64,000 nucleotides of DNA from Lepturacanthus savala. Taxonomy: Eukaryota; Chordata; Actinopteri; Scombriformes; Trichiuridae. A model generated the notes under the pieces. That model made no database searches. It had not been told where the DNA came from and worked only from the letters and a program-made list of their open reading frames with translations. Below, piece by piece: positions 29,462-41,400 of the stretch; position 1 is the stretch's first letter, and every line of letters begins with the position of its first letter. Made by a program: the position numbers and the translations under genes. The DNA lies in contig CM060469.1 in the NCBI GenBank assembly GCA_030544235.1, positions 10,872,017-10,936,016 on the forward strand, read 5' to 3'.

Positions 29462-32400
29462 ATGGACCAGCAGGACCAGTCCTATATGTTTGCCAGTCTC
29501 ACACGGCCTCACTCTGAGCAGCTGCTGCAAGGCCTCCAGCTCTTGCGGCAGGATCACGAACTATGTGACATCGTCCTCCGCGTGGGTGATGCCAAGATCC
29601 ATGCCCACAAAGTAGTGCTGGCCAGCATTAGTCCATACTTCAAGGCCATGTTCACAGGTAACCTGTCGGAAAAGGAGACGTCTGAAGTTGAATTCCAGTG
29701 CGTCGAAGAGGCTGCCTTGCAGGTAAGGCACGCAGCCAGCAGACATTAAACTGCGCCGATTAACTGCTGTACCGTAGTTTTTGTTTATATAACGCTTTTA
29801 CTGCTTCTCTTCCAGGCCATCGTTGAGTATGCCTACACCGGCACAGTGTTTATTTCCCAGGAAACAGTGGAATCTCTGCTGCCGGCTGCCAACTTACTCC
29901 AGGTGAAGCTAGTACTTAAGGAGTGCTGCTCCTTCTTAGAAAGCCAGCTGGATGCTGGGAACTGTATAGGCATCTCCCGCTTTGCAGAGACATATGGCTG
30001 TCACGACTTGTGCCTGGCTGCAACCAAGTTCATCTGTGAGAACTTTGAGGAAGTTTGTCAGACCGAGGAGTTTTTCGAACTGACGAGGGCCGAGTTGGAT
30101 GAAATCGTGTCCAATGACTGCCTTAAGGTGGTCACAGAGGAGACTGTGTTTTATGCCCTAGAATCTTGGATCAAATACGATGTAACCGAGAGACAGCAGC
30201 ATCTAGCTCAGCTGCTGCACTGTGTGCGCCTTCCGCTCCTCAGCGTCAAGTTTCTCACCCGCCTATATGAAGCCAACCACCTTATACGAGATGACCACGC
30301 GTGCAAACATCTGCTCAATGAGGCCCTCAAATATCATTTTATGCCTGAGCACAGGCTCTCCTATCAGACTGTGTTGTCTGCGCGGCCCAGGTGTGCCCCG
30401 AAGGTGCTGCTTGCAGTAGGAGGCAAGGCTGGACTGTTTGCCACATTAGAAAGGTAACGTTAAACTGATAAAGATAGTAATTTATAGCACTTCTGTGAAG
30501 TTAATATTCCAAACTACTGTATTATATTCTTCAAGTGTGTATTTGAAAACAAACAGTCTGACCGGGTTTCATCCCTCTTTCTCTCGCAGCATGGAAATGT
30601 ATTTCCCGCAGACAGATTCATGGATAGGACTTGCCCCGCTCAGTGTGCCCAGGTATGAGTTTGGAGTGGCGGTGCTAGACCACAAGGTGTATGTGGTGGG
30701 AGGCATCGCGACACACATGAGACAGGGCATCAGCTACAGGAGACACGAGAGCACGGTGGAGAGCTGGGACCCCGAAAGCAACACCTGGTCCTCGGTGGAG
30801 CGTATGGCGGAGTGCCGCAGCACGCTTGGGGTGGTGGTCCTGGCCGGAGAGCTGTATGCTCTGGGAGGCTACGACGGCCAGTATTACCTCCAGTCGGTGG
30901 AGAAGTATGTCCCCAAGTTGAAGGAGTGGCAGCCTGCGGCACCCATGACAAAGTCCCGCAGTTGCTTTGCCACCGCTGTGCTGGACGGCATGGTGTACGC
31001 TATTGGAGGCTATGGCCCAGCCCATATGAACAGGTACAAAGTCTGTTTTTTTTTTGTTTTGTTTTTTTAATCTGTGGAAATATGTTATGCTACTAGGTTT
31101 ATATAATATAAGGCACTCAAAACTAGGGACAGGTCATTTTTCGAGTACTAATATATCTAAAATACTAATAAACCATTTATGGAAGTGCCAAAACTTTAAC
31201 TTGATTTGACACTTTTAATGTGTGTTGAGATCATAATATCTTGAAAAAATGAAGCCCAAACAACCATTGAATATTTTACACTGTTGAGTGTATGACCTGC
31301 TAATTAAATACTCACTGATTATTTGTATACGTCTGCTTAGTTTTATTTCAATTCCAACCACTCCCTCTGAAGTTTGAAGTGTGAATGAAGGCTGCAGAAT
31401 GCCACATAGGATGGAAACATGCACCTGACCATCCCTTGTTCCTACAGATGATATTTGACATGGGTAACATAAGGTTTCAGTGTCTTTGATCCCAGTAAAA
31501 CACTTCCAGCTCTTCAGACCTCCTAACTTGGCTTTGTCGCATACTGAAGACTCTGTTAGTTATTTAATAGAACTGGCAATCAAGTGAGGGATGTCAAGTG
31601 TTGCTGAGAAAATGGCCAGGGGCCTGGTAATGAGTGAAGAGGAGTCGTAACAGAAGTGGAAGCTGAAGTTTCATAAAGAGTGTGCCTGCGTGCTGCTGGG
31701 TAGGCCGCTGTTGTTGCAGTGGATCTCTAGAGAGCAGCCTCTCTGTTGCTTGTTTCCTTGACTCCCAAAACCCCTCAGGAGAATGTGTTTGGACAGAGAA
31801 TCTTCAGGGACTGATTTTTTTTTTCCACCACCCCCCCCTCCTTCTTTCCCTCCCTAATGGCTTATGGCTCATGTGTCCTTGCATACTGCAAAACAAATTG
31901 CTGGTGTTCCAGTGACTGTTTGGGATTTCATTTGTTCCATTTTTACAGCATGTTTTCTTTCTCTGAAATTGATATATTGAAGGAGTACACAGGTTTTGCA
32001 TGTTGTGCCCTGGAATCAAGTTTAATACACTTAATATTGCTTCCTAAATTCTGTTTATTCCAGTAGATTATAAAAAAGTCTAATTTTTAGATGCTTCAAA
32101 TCAAATGTAGTATGAAGCCAGATGTTTGCAAAGAGATTTCAGTTTAAAGTACTCAGTATTAAACTGGTAGTGAACAGGCAGCACTACTTCATTACCTCCC
32201 AAACATTTTATTTGGGCAAAAGCAAGGTAGCTGCTTGATACAGCCATGTGGCTAGAATAGCAGCATCATCAGATCAACATAAGGATTGTCATTGGTAGCA
32301 TGCTGACGTTTAGCATTCAGCACAAAGCATCGCTGTGTGTCTTTACTACAGCCTTAAGAACCACTGTAAACCCTGAAGTCTTGTTAACCTGTTAAATAAG

Positions 32401-33242
32401 GTTAATTATGCTGCATCTGCTCTACAGTGTGGAGCGGTATGACCCCAGCAAGGATGCCTGGGAAATGGTAGCCCCCATGGCAGATAAGAGGATCAACTTC
32501 GGTGTTGGCGTCATGCTCGGCTTCATATTCGTGGTGGGCGGACACAACGGAGTTTCTCACCTCTCCAGCATCGAGAGGTACGATCCACATCAGAACCAGT
32601 GGACAGCCTGTCGACCGATGAACGAACCACGCACCGGTGAGTTTACATCACCCAGTACTACACCCAAACCACAGGCCACTTCTCTCCTATGTTGTTGGTT
32701 AATATATTTTAAATTTATTTCAACGAGTGACCCCTCTTCTTGCCTAAAAGCACATTCTGCATCCCTGCATGCATAGTGCAACATCTCTTAAAAAAACACG
32801 TTGGCTGGTTTAGCTACTTAACAATTGCTGCCGTCTTTTATGGTTCAAAGGAGAACCACTCTATATGCTAGCTGCAGTGTCTCCAAGATGCATTTACAGA
32901 CCCTCAGGAAATCCTAGCATCATTACCACATCATAACAGCTAACCCCCCTTGTACTGTGGGAAGCACTATCTATTAGTCACCAATATGTTTTGACTGAAT
33001 TATTTGAACCTGTTGTTCATGTAGAAAACGGTTGAAGCTTGTAATCGTTCACATGACTGTGATTGACTTGTCTTGCAGGAGTGGGCTCTGCCATTGTGGA
33101 CAACTACCTCTACGTGGTGGGGGGTCACTCTGGGTCATCCTACCTGAACACTGTCCAGCGCTACGACCCTATCTCAGACAGCTGGTTGGACTCCAGCGGC
33201 ATGATGTATTGCCGTTGTAACTTTGGCCTGACTGCCCTTTGA
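29462..33242 (+). CDS. klhl28: Kelch-like protein 28 (BTB-BACK-Kelch)
   Basis: Coding exons 29462-29722, 29816-30453, 30590-31033, 32428-32636 and 33079-33242 (TGA), giving 571 aa, the same length as human KLHL28. BTB-Kelch proteins are usually substrate adaptors of CUL3 ubiquitin ligases; the substrates of KLHL28 are not well known. The BTB domain is at about residues 20-130 (DHELCDIVLRVGDAKIHAHK) and the BACK domain at about 135-240. Six Kelch repeats are marked by double glycines: LLAVGGKAG, YVVGGIAT, YALGGYDG, YAIGGYGP, FVVGGHNG and YVVGGHSG. The C-terminus CRCNFGLTAL is identical to what I recall of the human one. It lies head to head with togaram1, as I recall for human 14q21. The start follows an acceptor TCTCAG directly abutting the ATG. 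Confidence 0.96.
31034..32427 (+). other. klhl28 intron 3 with short repeat relics
   Basis: 1.4-kb intron. The segment 32,255-32,360 (TAGCATGCTGACGTTTAGCA and following) resembles a common fish interspersed repeat. The rest is unique. No exon seen. Confidence 0.4.
32835..32935. repeat. Fish interspersed repeat fragment
   Basis: Contains ATTTACAGACCCTCAGGAAA followed by TCCTAGCATCATTACCACAT. The same block occurs at about 62,370-62,410. It lies in the klhl28 intron before the last exon. Confidence 0.5.
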
Positions 33243-36093
33243 CCCATGGCCCAGCCAGCTAGGACCCAATAAGAGAACTTAGACACAAAGACTTTTCTTT
33301 TTTGTTGTCTCCTCCTCCTTCCCCACATTCATTCTCCAGGTGCAAAGGAGCGCTGCACATCAACGCGAACACCAGAGGAGAAGTAGCCTGCTGGGTTGGA
33401 TGGATGTGCCGGGCTAGCTGGCAGGCAGAGGGGGGACTACAGACATGGCTGCAGAGATGAGGAAGAGCTGCGCGTTTGTGCAGAAAAGAGAGGAAGACGA
33501 TTGGCTGGCTGTTGTCACGGGCACGAGGAGACGACCGCTCTACTGCTGCTGGACCACAATGAGGACTCTGAGCCATTTCCCAGAGGATTGTGGGAGAAAA
33601 TCGTCACTTTTTGTTTCAAAATTCTGTTTTGTTAGCAGACATTTTTGTTTTCCTTCATGCCATTAATTGTGTTTAACACTTACATTTTTTTTATTTTCCT
33701 GCTGCAACTAGAACAGTGTGTTCAAATTTTGTAGAACACTGCAGTTTGCTTGTGTATTTGTATGAATATGTGGTTGTTGGCCATGTAGCGTGTATGTCTG
33801 TGTGTATGCTCGAGGGGTACGTGCATGTTGAATAGGATTGTTTTTTGTTTCGTGTCTGCGTGCAGAACTGATGCTCGGGCTCAACGACACAGGAGTTCCG
33901 CATCAAAATCAGTGCTTCACAAAAAGAGAAAAGTTAGAATCTTTATATTTTCTCAAAAAGGGCTGCCTTTTTCTCTCTTGTAAATAGTCTAAAAGAAATC
34001 TATAATGAATATATCCTCTAGTGCGTTGCCTGTAAATGTTTCACTGCACTGGGTCACTAGTGTGTGTGTGTGTGTGTGGTGAGTGTATGAATGAACGTGT
34101 GTGTGGATATGTTTGTAGTTTGAATCCAAGGGACAACGTTGAGGTAAATGACAAATTCTCCTGAGAGTGTTTGCCACTAGTCTCTGCCTCATCATAGGAG
34201 CTGTAAAAAAAAAAAAAAGAGAAAAAAAAAAACATGTTATAGGTTCTGTTACATCTTCCTAAGGTCAGGTCATGCACTTGCTACTCTTCACATTTGTTGA
34301 AGTCGACCGCGGCCCTCTTTTCACCCTTTGGTCTGTACACAATACCAACTGGTGCTATATTTAGGATTCAGGATTCGGCTGTTTGTCTGTGTTGCCTCAC
34401 AATTAGGTCAGCCTCTGTTCAGCCTCTGCTACATTACCGCTTTAGATGTTCCTAGTTTGATTTATATTTAAATTGCATAAAATCAAAAAAGCGCCCCCTC
34501 CCCCAACCATGCAATAAAATAAAGTTCTGCTGAAAAGGGAAGCCTGTGGTTGGATAACCACAAACTTCTGCCCTCGTAATTTTTGTAAGAGCACTATGCT
34601 TTTTTTTTTTTTGATTATTGTTAACGTTACCCTTTCAAAAGACATGCCACAAGCACTGGTTCCTCTTGATATGTTGTCCATGTTGCAGGATATGAGCACA
34701 TCTTTTCTTCTCGTCTCAGTGCCTGTTACCCCTACGGTGTCACTCTTGGCTACGATGAGTACGTCTGACACCCGCTCTTTGTCTCGCCAACTTGCCACCA
34801 AACGTTTAATCCTCATGTGGCCAAGGTCTTACTCGCAAGATCAGGTGAACTGTTCACAGCTCCATGTGAATGTGCCAAAATGCAACTTTTTTTTTTCCCC
34901 CTCCCCTCCGCCATCTTTCTCCACCGCACAGAGAGCTAGAGATACCATCACTTTTGTGCCACAATTCAAAGATTTTCTCATCCTTGTTGCGAATGGACTA
35001 GCACCACATTCTTCCATGCTGTCGTATGGAGATGGATGATAAAGCACCAAGGGCTGCGCTAGCCAACTCAGGCCAAGTTGCCACTTCACCAGTCCTGTGT
35101 CCTGGGAAAGAAACCAGGCCAACAGACTTTTGAGTGCTCCCCTGTGTGCGTTTGACTCCAGTCTGGGGGGGTATATGCCGCCTGGGGCTAAATTATGCAC
35201 AGCAATAGAGGGAGCACGAGACTAGGAAAGGCTAGGCGTGGCGCGTCTGATTTGAGTCACCGTTCACGTTTCAAGTCTAGTTTTGAGTTGCTTTGTGCAC
35301 CGATGTTTGCACAAGTGGAAACTTTAACCGCATTGAACTTACCAAACTTATTTGATACATATTGTCAGTTGTACATATATTTTAATTTAGGCTAATAGCA
35401 TTTAGATAATGCAATAAGACTTATGTTCCCTCTGTGGATTACTGTTTGGTGTTCGTCTCTTTTAAAAAGCCAAGGCATCTCATATTGCTGTAACAGAACC
35501 CCACATGGCATGTCTGTTGACTCACTGTTGGCTGGTAATGTGGTTGTCTAATGAAACATCAAATGGTACCCTTGACTTTGCCTCATACTACGTGGCATAT
35601 TGTGTTTTGTTTTTTTGTTTTTTTTTAAAAACAAGGCATCTCTTTATTTAGAGTAGCTTCATATGGATAGATAACAATTTATTCAAGAATGGCCAAATTT
35701 GGCGTATACGCCTTTTACATAATTCACCACATAGAAGTCTTGTACTTACAACACTAGAGGTCACCTTCATCCTCTAAACTTGATGTGCTTGTGAAACGGT
35801 TACTGAGCATTACTTGTCCTGAACCATTGCTACCGATGAGAACTTTAATAATATTTGCCTTGCAAATCGGTCAGGGTGTCACCGGTGACACGTCTAGTTT
35901 GTTGCACATGGTTTTTGCATCTACATATTTTTTTTTTTCCTGTTCGCTATTCCTGTTAATTTTGAATATGTAACACAAAAAAACGATAGGAACTCGAAGC
36001 ATCTCTGCAAACACGTAATTTTATTTCAGAAAGATGTGAATGAATTTTGTATTTATAATTCTAATATGTATTCATGTTCCGTAAACCTATGCT

Positions 36094-36408
36094 GTGTCTC
36101 AAATCGCATGCTTCTGTACCACTTTCTATATCTGAATGCGTAACTGGGTTCACACTGAGAATAATGGGCAATGCAGTGCACTATGAATACCCAGATGGTG
36201 TCGAGATGAGTGTGGGACGCTGGACACGATGGTTGCCATCTTGCCTATGTAGCGGAAGAGGAGGGACCACCAACCTTCTTCTTTTTCTTCTTTCTAAAGG
36301 CGAATTGCATCTGGTAGACTGGGGGAGGAAAAAAGCATTCTTGGATACATGCCTGTATACTTAATCATTCATTTAATAGGCAGTACAGGAGAATGTGATT
36401 TGAGACAC
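36094..36408. mobile_element. MITE with about 30-bp inverted repeats inside the klhl28 3' UTR
   Basis: Left end GTGTCTCAAATCGCATGC then TTCTGTACC. The right end, reverse-complemented, is GTGTCTCAAATCACATTC then TCCTGTACTG. This makes an imperfect terminal inverted repeat of about 30 bp around a 250-bp interior without coding capacity. Target duplication not clear. Confidence 0.75.
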
Positions 36409-37041
36409 TCGTCTTTTTTTGTTGGCTAGTTCCTGTTTCATGTTTTGAGTCTATTGTGATTGATTTTGTTGGTCAATTTACTACAGCCACAGCACAAATC
36501 ACGCAGGCGTAATTCTGTGCTGCTGCCATGTTTCACATAGCACCGATGTTATGTATAATGTCACGATCTCTGATGTGTATACTAAGTAGTACTTTAATGA
36601 GTTTTGGAGTGAGGCTGATGAAAATCTGCAAACGTGAATCTGCAAAAAGAAGGGATGTTACAACCATGTTTGTACGCATTTTTATTACGGCCTAACCAAT
36701 GTCATGTTTTGCCACCACTTTCACCAAAGTGCTTGTTCAAAGAAAGCCAATGGATGACTACCACCTGGTCTGGAATGGACTGCCACTCTAATGTTTGTGT
36801 CTGAAAGAAAATCCTTTGAAACTGATGTCAATGTTAGCCAAATTACCACTCTGCTTCTTTTACATTTCCCATCGTGTGTCTGGAGTAAGATCTTGAATTT
36901 TATATCTTGTGGATTAATACTGGAAGTACAAGATAACCTTAGGTGTAGAAACCGTAGCTTTTCACATTTTATCATGTTTTGATTGAAGACATTTTACATA
37001 CATTTTAGTCAGTTTGTGTGGTGCAGTTGTACCCAGTTTAA

Positions 37042-37047
37042 AATAAA
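37042..37047 (+). terminator. Distal polyadenylation signal of klhl28
   Basis: AATAAA in the context TTTAAAATAAATGCC. It is the last strong + strand signal before the tail-to-tail boundary with pole2. Confidence 0.6.
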
Positions 37048-37813
37048 TGCCTGCCTTAAAAGGTACCGTCTGCTCTTATGTGGCTCTTGTTATACCTGTC
37101 CATGCAATGCACAAGTGCAACAAAATAAATCAGTACAAGCGTACTCTTAAATGTATTTTTATTTGCATATAAAGACATCATCTGCATAGAAAAGAGTAGA
37201 TTGAAAGATTCAATTTCCTTGTGTCCAATTTTAGAAATTTCATTTGCAGAGACACTGACATTTTTTTTTGTCAGTGCGACAAGTTAAAAATTATTACAAC
37301 ATAACATGTAAATTAACCCATTTCCTGTGTTGTGCAAATGGGTAATATCTATCCTACTTACCTAAGAAAAAATGTTCCAGACTACTTTGAACATTTTTAT
37401 GGATTAGGATTTTGTATTTTAACATTCAATTATCAGAATAAATACTAACACTTATACTTAAATCTTCCTACAATTACGAAAACAAAACTGTTTCCTAACA
37501 TGGACTTTGACAGTCTATGGTTTTATCATACCCGCAAATCAGTGTAAATAGGAAAAAAGACCAATTTAATGTTAGTAAAGGATTGATAGTTAGAAATGTT
37601 AGGATGGATTTTGATAGAAATATAACAGTCAATGTTAATACCTAACAATTATTCACAAAATGCTGCTTTATAGCTGTGCTTGCTTATACTAAGTATTAAC
37701 TATTGTCATCCATGCATATATATATATATATTATTGGATTCCAAGCATGCACAGTAAGCTTACTGCAAGCATATGTCACTCCGCACTCTTAACAGCTAAC
37801 AGAGGAAGCAAAA

Positions 37814-38046
37814 GCCCTTTTTCGTGGCAGCCATATTGACATGAAATAGTAAGTAAACACAGGTGTTACCAATGATACTAATTAACGGTCATTTAGTGTA
37901 GCAGAGCCTTTCCAGTGGGACAACATGCACAATAGCAGCACCCGGACTCTGTTTGACCTGAACGAAACAGAACCTTAATTAGTATCATTGCCAACACCTG
38001 TGTTTAACTACTATTTCATGTCAATATGGCTGCTGTTAAAAAGGTC
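37814..38046. mobile_element. MITE family 1, copy C (best preserved)
   Basis: The left arm runs CCCTTTTTCGTGGCAGCC, ATATTGACATGAAATAGT, AACACAGGTGTTACCAATG. The right arm is its inverted match: AACACCTGTGTTTA, ACTATTTCATGTCAATATGG, CTGCTGTTAAAAAGGTC. Arms are about 70 bp around a 90-bp core (GTAGCAGAGCCTTTCCAGTG ... CTCTGTTTGACCTGAACG). It lies between klhl28 and pole2. Confidence 0.85.
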
Positions 38047-38327
38047 TACTGCCGGCACAAATTAATTAGAAATTCTAATAGCGAGAGAAACTTTGACTAC
38101 ATTAATGTGAGCAGCAGCTCCGGTGGCTTGTGTAACAGGATCACATTGACACTCTTCATGATACTTCTGTGTGGAAGAGTGGCGCCCTCTAGTAAATAAT
38201 ATTATTTTTGGCTCATAAAGAGATTAAGTCACCTATTGCTCACACATTACTTAATGAATTAGTCCATACTTGATGAATATAATGCATATACAAAGATATC
38301 AGGATGTTCAGTGCAAAGAATAAAATC

Positions 38328-38333
38328 TTTATT
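38328..38333 (-). terminator. Polyadenylation signal of pole2
   Basis: TTTATT on + (AATAAA on the gene strand), 130 bp past the pole2 stop. A second TTTATT at 38374-38379 is an alternative. Confidence 0.55.
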
Positions 38334-38461
38334 AGGATTCATGACAATATACATAAAAATACAAACAAATGTGTTTATTACTAGTCCATTTTAAACATAC
38401 AGTATCATACAAAGGAATTGTACAAAAGAAAATGGCTCCACTTGTATTTCCACTATTCTTT

Positions 38462-41400
38462 TTAGAGTCCTTGCAGTTTGCTGTGAAGACATAAGGATAC
38501 AGATGAGTAAAGTATGATTAATTGTGCAAACTACAGGTAAAACAGATAAAAGTAGTGTATGACATGAAGAGAGAAAAGTAAAACTTCAACCCACCTGTCC
38601 TCAACAGTTCTGCTGGATGGGTAGTACACCTTAAATGTAAAGCCGCTTCGTGGAAATGAGCCCTGTCATAATAAACAACGATAAATATCACACAAATGCA
38701 CATAAAATAAAAAAATAAAAAACTAACCAGTTAGCATTGCACATTTAACCCCCATGCCCTCCTTAAATTTAGCACCTTTATAGCATAAAAATATCCATGC
38801 AAAGACTGATATAAAATCATTATACATCAATATTTTTTCTGCCCTTTTCATACATCTCTTAAACAACGTCATACCTGCTCAAAAATAAACATTGAATCAT
38901 TTGCAGGATATTAACAGTTTAAATGTCAGTTTATCCATTTTAATTATTTCATTATTTTTTTTGCAAAAAACAAACACAAACTCAAAATATCACTACTTTT
39001 CTTACAGAATGCATGGTTTTATACTGTAATGGCAGTGAGATTAAAAAATTTTTTATAATGGAAGTCAATGGGAGACTTTTGGCAATAAAGGAGTCCAGAA
39101 GAATGATCAGCAACTACTTAAAAAAATGCAAATCAAATCAATTTTGTTGTTAATCTTTGACACATCCACGACATATTCTATACACCACCAAAGTTGTTTG
39201 CTAGTTTTGAGCAGGCAAGAAGTTGCTTAAGAGATTTATGGGAAAAACGTATGATGATTTTATGGCAGTTGATTTTTCCGTGTCAAATTCAAAAGTTGAA
39301 ATGTACAAAAATGCCAAGAGGAGGGCCTGAGGGTTAAAATAGTAAAATAAAGAAATGATCAGTTTCCTACCGGATTGACACACAGGCAGTCGGTGTTGGT
39401 GATGGCGAAGGGGTCGTACTTGTCAGCGAAGACGATGACATCGGGGACCGGGTACACGCGTAGTGAGTAGTCGTATGCCCAGAAAACAGGACTGACATAC
39501 AGAGGCAGTGGAGTCAGGTGACCCTGGGACAGGATGGTCTTAACAAACTAAAAAGATGAAAACAAGAACATTCTTTTACAAAACCGAAAGGTGCTAATTA
39601 CGCCATGTCTGGTAAGTTTTCACAGCTTTACTCAGAGAAAAATGAAAGCTGAAACTCACATGGTTTGGTATGTCGAGGTTGTTATTAGGCAACCGGACAC
39701 AGTTCCTGCACATCTTGTTGACCAGGTCTTCCCTCATGATGACGATCTCCTGGCTGCAGTACTGGATCCTGACGGGGAGGGGGAAACATCAGAATTTTAA
39801 AATATTATGTCTGGGTGTGTCTGGATGATTTTGTGTCTTTTGTTGCGTCTAAAAATGAATGTTTTACCTGCACGGGTTGGTAGTGAACACGGAAAACGGC
39901 ACCCTCTGTCTGAACTCCTCCGTGATGTGATCTGCCAATGGAGGCCTGGGAGAAATATATTTATCTACATTTGTTCAAACCGCTGATCTAGTGATGCTGA
40001 AAGGCAGATGCATCTGCACTTTTACCTTGGCAGGATGGAGCCGGGGCCAGGGTCTTCGGGACCAGGAACAAACACAAAGCGACTACTGTAGGTAGAATAG
40101 GAAATTCAAGTCAGACATCATGTCCCGTCAATCAAACCTTGAAATGTTAACAGACCAACGTAGAACACCCCTACCTGCTGTGAATGTTTGGGTATGCACA
40201 TATGGTGTCAGCAAGAGCCTTCAATGACTCTAAAAAGAGAAAATTTAACATGATTTTGATACCACATATCCCTTTATTTCAACTCTTAAGGGACACGGAG
40301 CGCTGTAAATTATGTTATCGATATGTGTGTCACCTTTGAGTGATTTGATCTGCGTTTTTCCATATGGGACGGAGGAGAAGTTTCCACAAAAAATGAAACA
40401 GGTTGGAGGCATTGCAGCATAGCCTGCGAAAGAAAAAAAAGAAGGATTGCCCTCAACGTAACTGGGGTGTATTTCTCAGACCGTATAAAACAAAGGTTGT
40501 AATACGTTACAAAATCGAAGTAAAATGAAACCAGACCTGAGAACATTAGGTGGAGCTTTTCCATCACTTCAACGCTGTCCAGCCACACGTCAGAGACAAT
40601 AACAAACATGGCGTCCTCGTTCTCCTCCTCCAGCTGCTTCAGCTTGGCCGAAGCCTTCACCGAGGTGGTGGACGGGCCTCCGAAGAAGTTCACGTTGCCG
40701 TAGTATGCTCTAGAAATACAGCAAGTACCACTTAGTGAGGACACAGGCAGGCCGTCCGTGTAGTTTATACAGTAATGCAGGATTTATGCTGACAACTAAG
40801 ATAGTGAATATAGGCAGAATATAATGGTCAGCATTTATTCAGAAGAATCTGTGTCTTTTATAAATTGAAATATATCTACAAGAGTGGAATATGCTGTAAG
40901 AGATAGCATGTTAAAGCTGAAATACACATATTTTCTTTAAGGTCCCAGATTTAGAAAGGGATGATAAGATGTTCCACCATTATAGGTACAAACATTACAC
41001 TGACTGGTCTCTAGTTTAGTTTGGATTAAAGCTCGAGTCGTCTAATCCACTGACCTCGTGGCTGATGAAGGTTCTGTTGGCGGGAATCCGAAACCGTTGA
41101 TGTGGAACACAGAGTCTTCGTACCAACCTACAGAACAGAGAGCAAGACTTTACCACATAAATAACATGATAACCTTTAACATATGAACAAAAGCTGTTTT
41201 ATTGTTCAGGTTTATCTTTTGAAAATTCTATTTAGTATTTTTATGGTCATAGTTATACTCTATCTTACCCTCTGCCAGGACAAAGCAGGATTCTGTGTAT
41301 AGGCCGTTGTGAAACTGGTGAGAATCTAGTTAAGGTCCATTGGAAACGCTACAAAATACTGCTTAATATAAAGTTAAATCCATTGAGAGGCTCCACCTAG

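Larger units (their letters stand above)
33243..37065 (+). other. klhl28: klhl28 3' UTR
   Basis: 3.8 kb without coding exons from the stop to AATAAA at 37042-37047. An earlier AATAAA cluster near 34,513 could give a shorter form. It includes a (GT)n run near 34,060-34,078 and a MITE at 36,094-36,408. UTR status is inferred from position and polyA signals. Confidence 0.6.
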
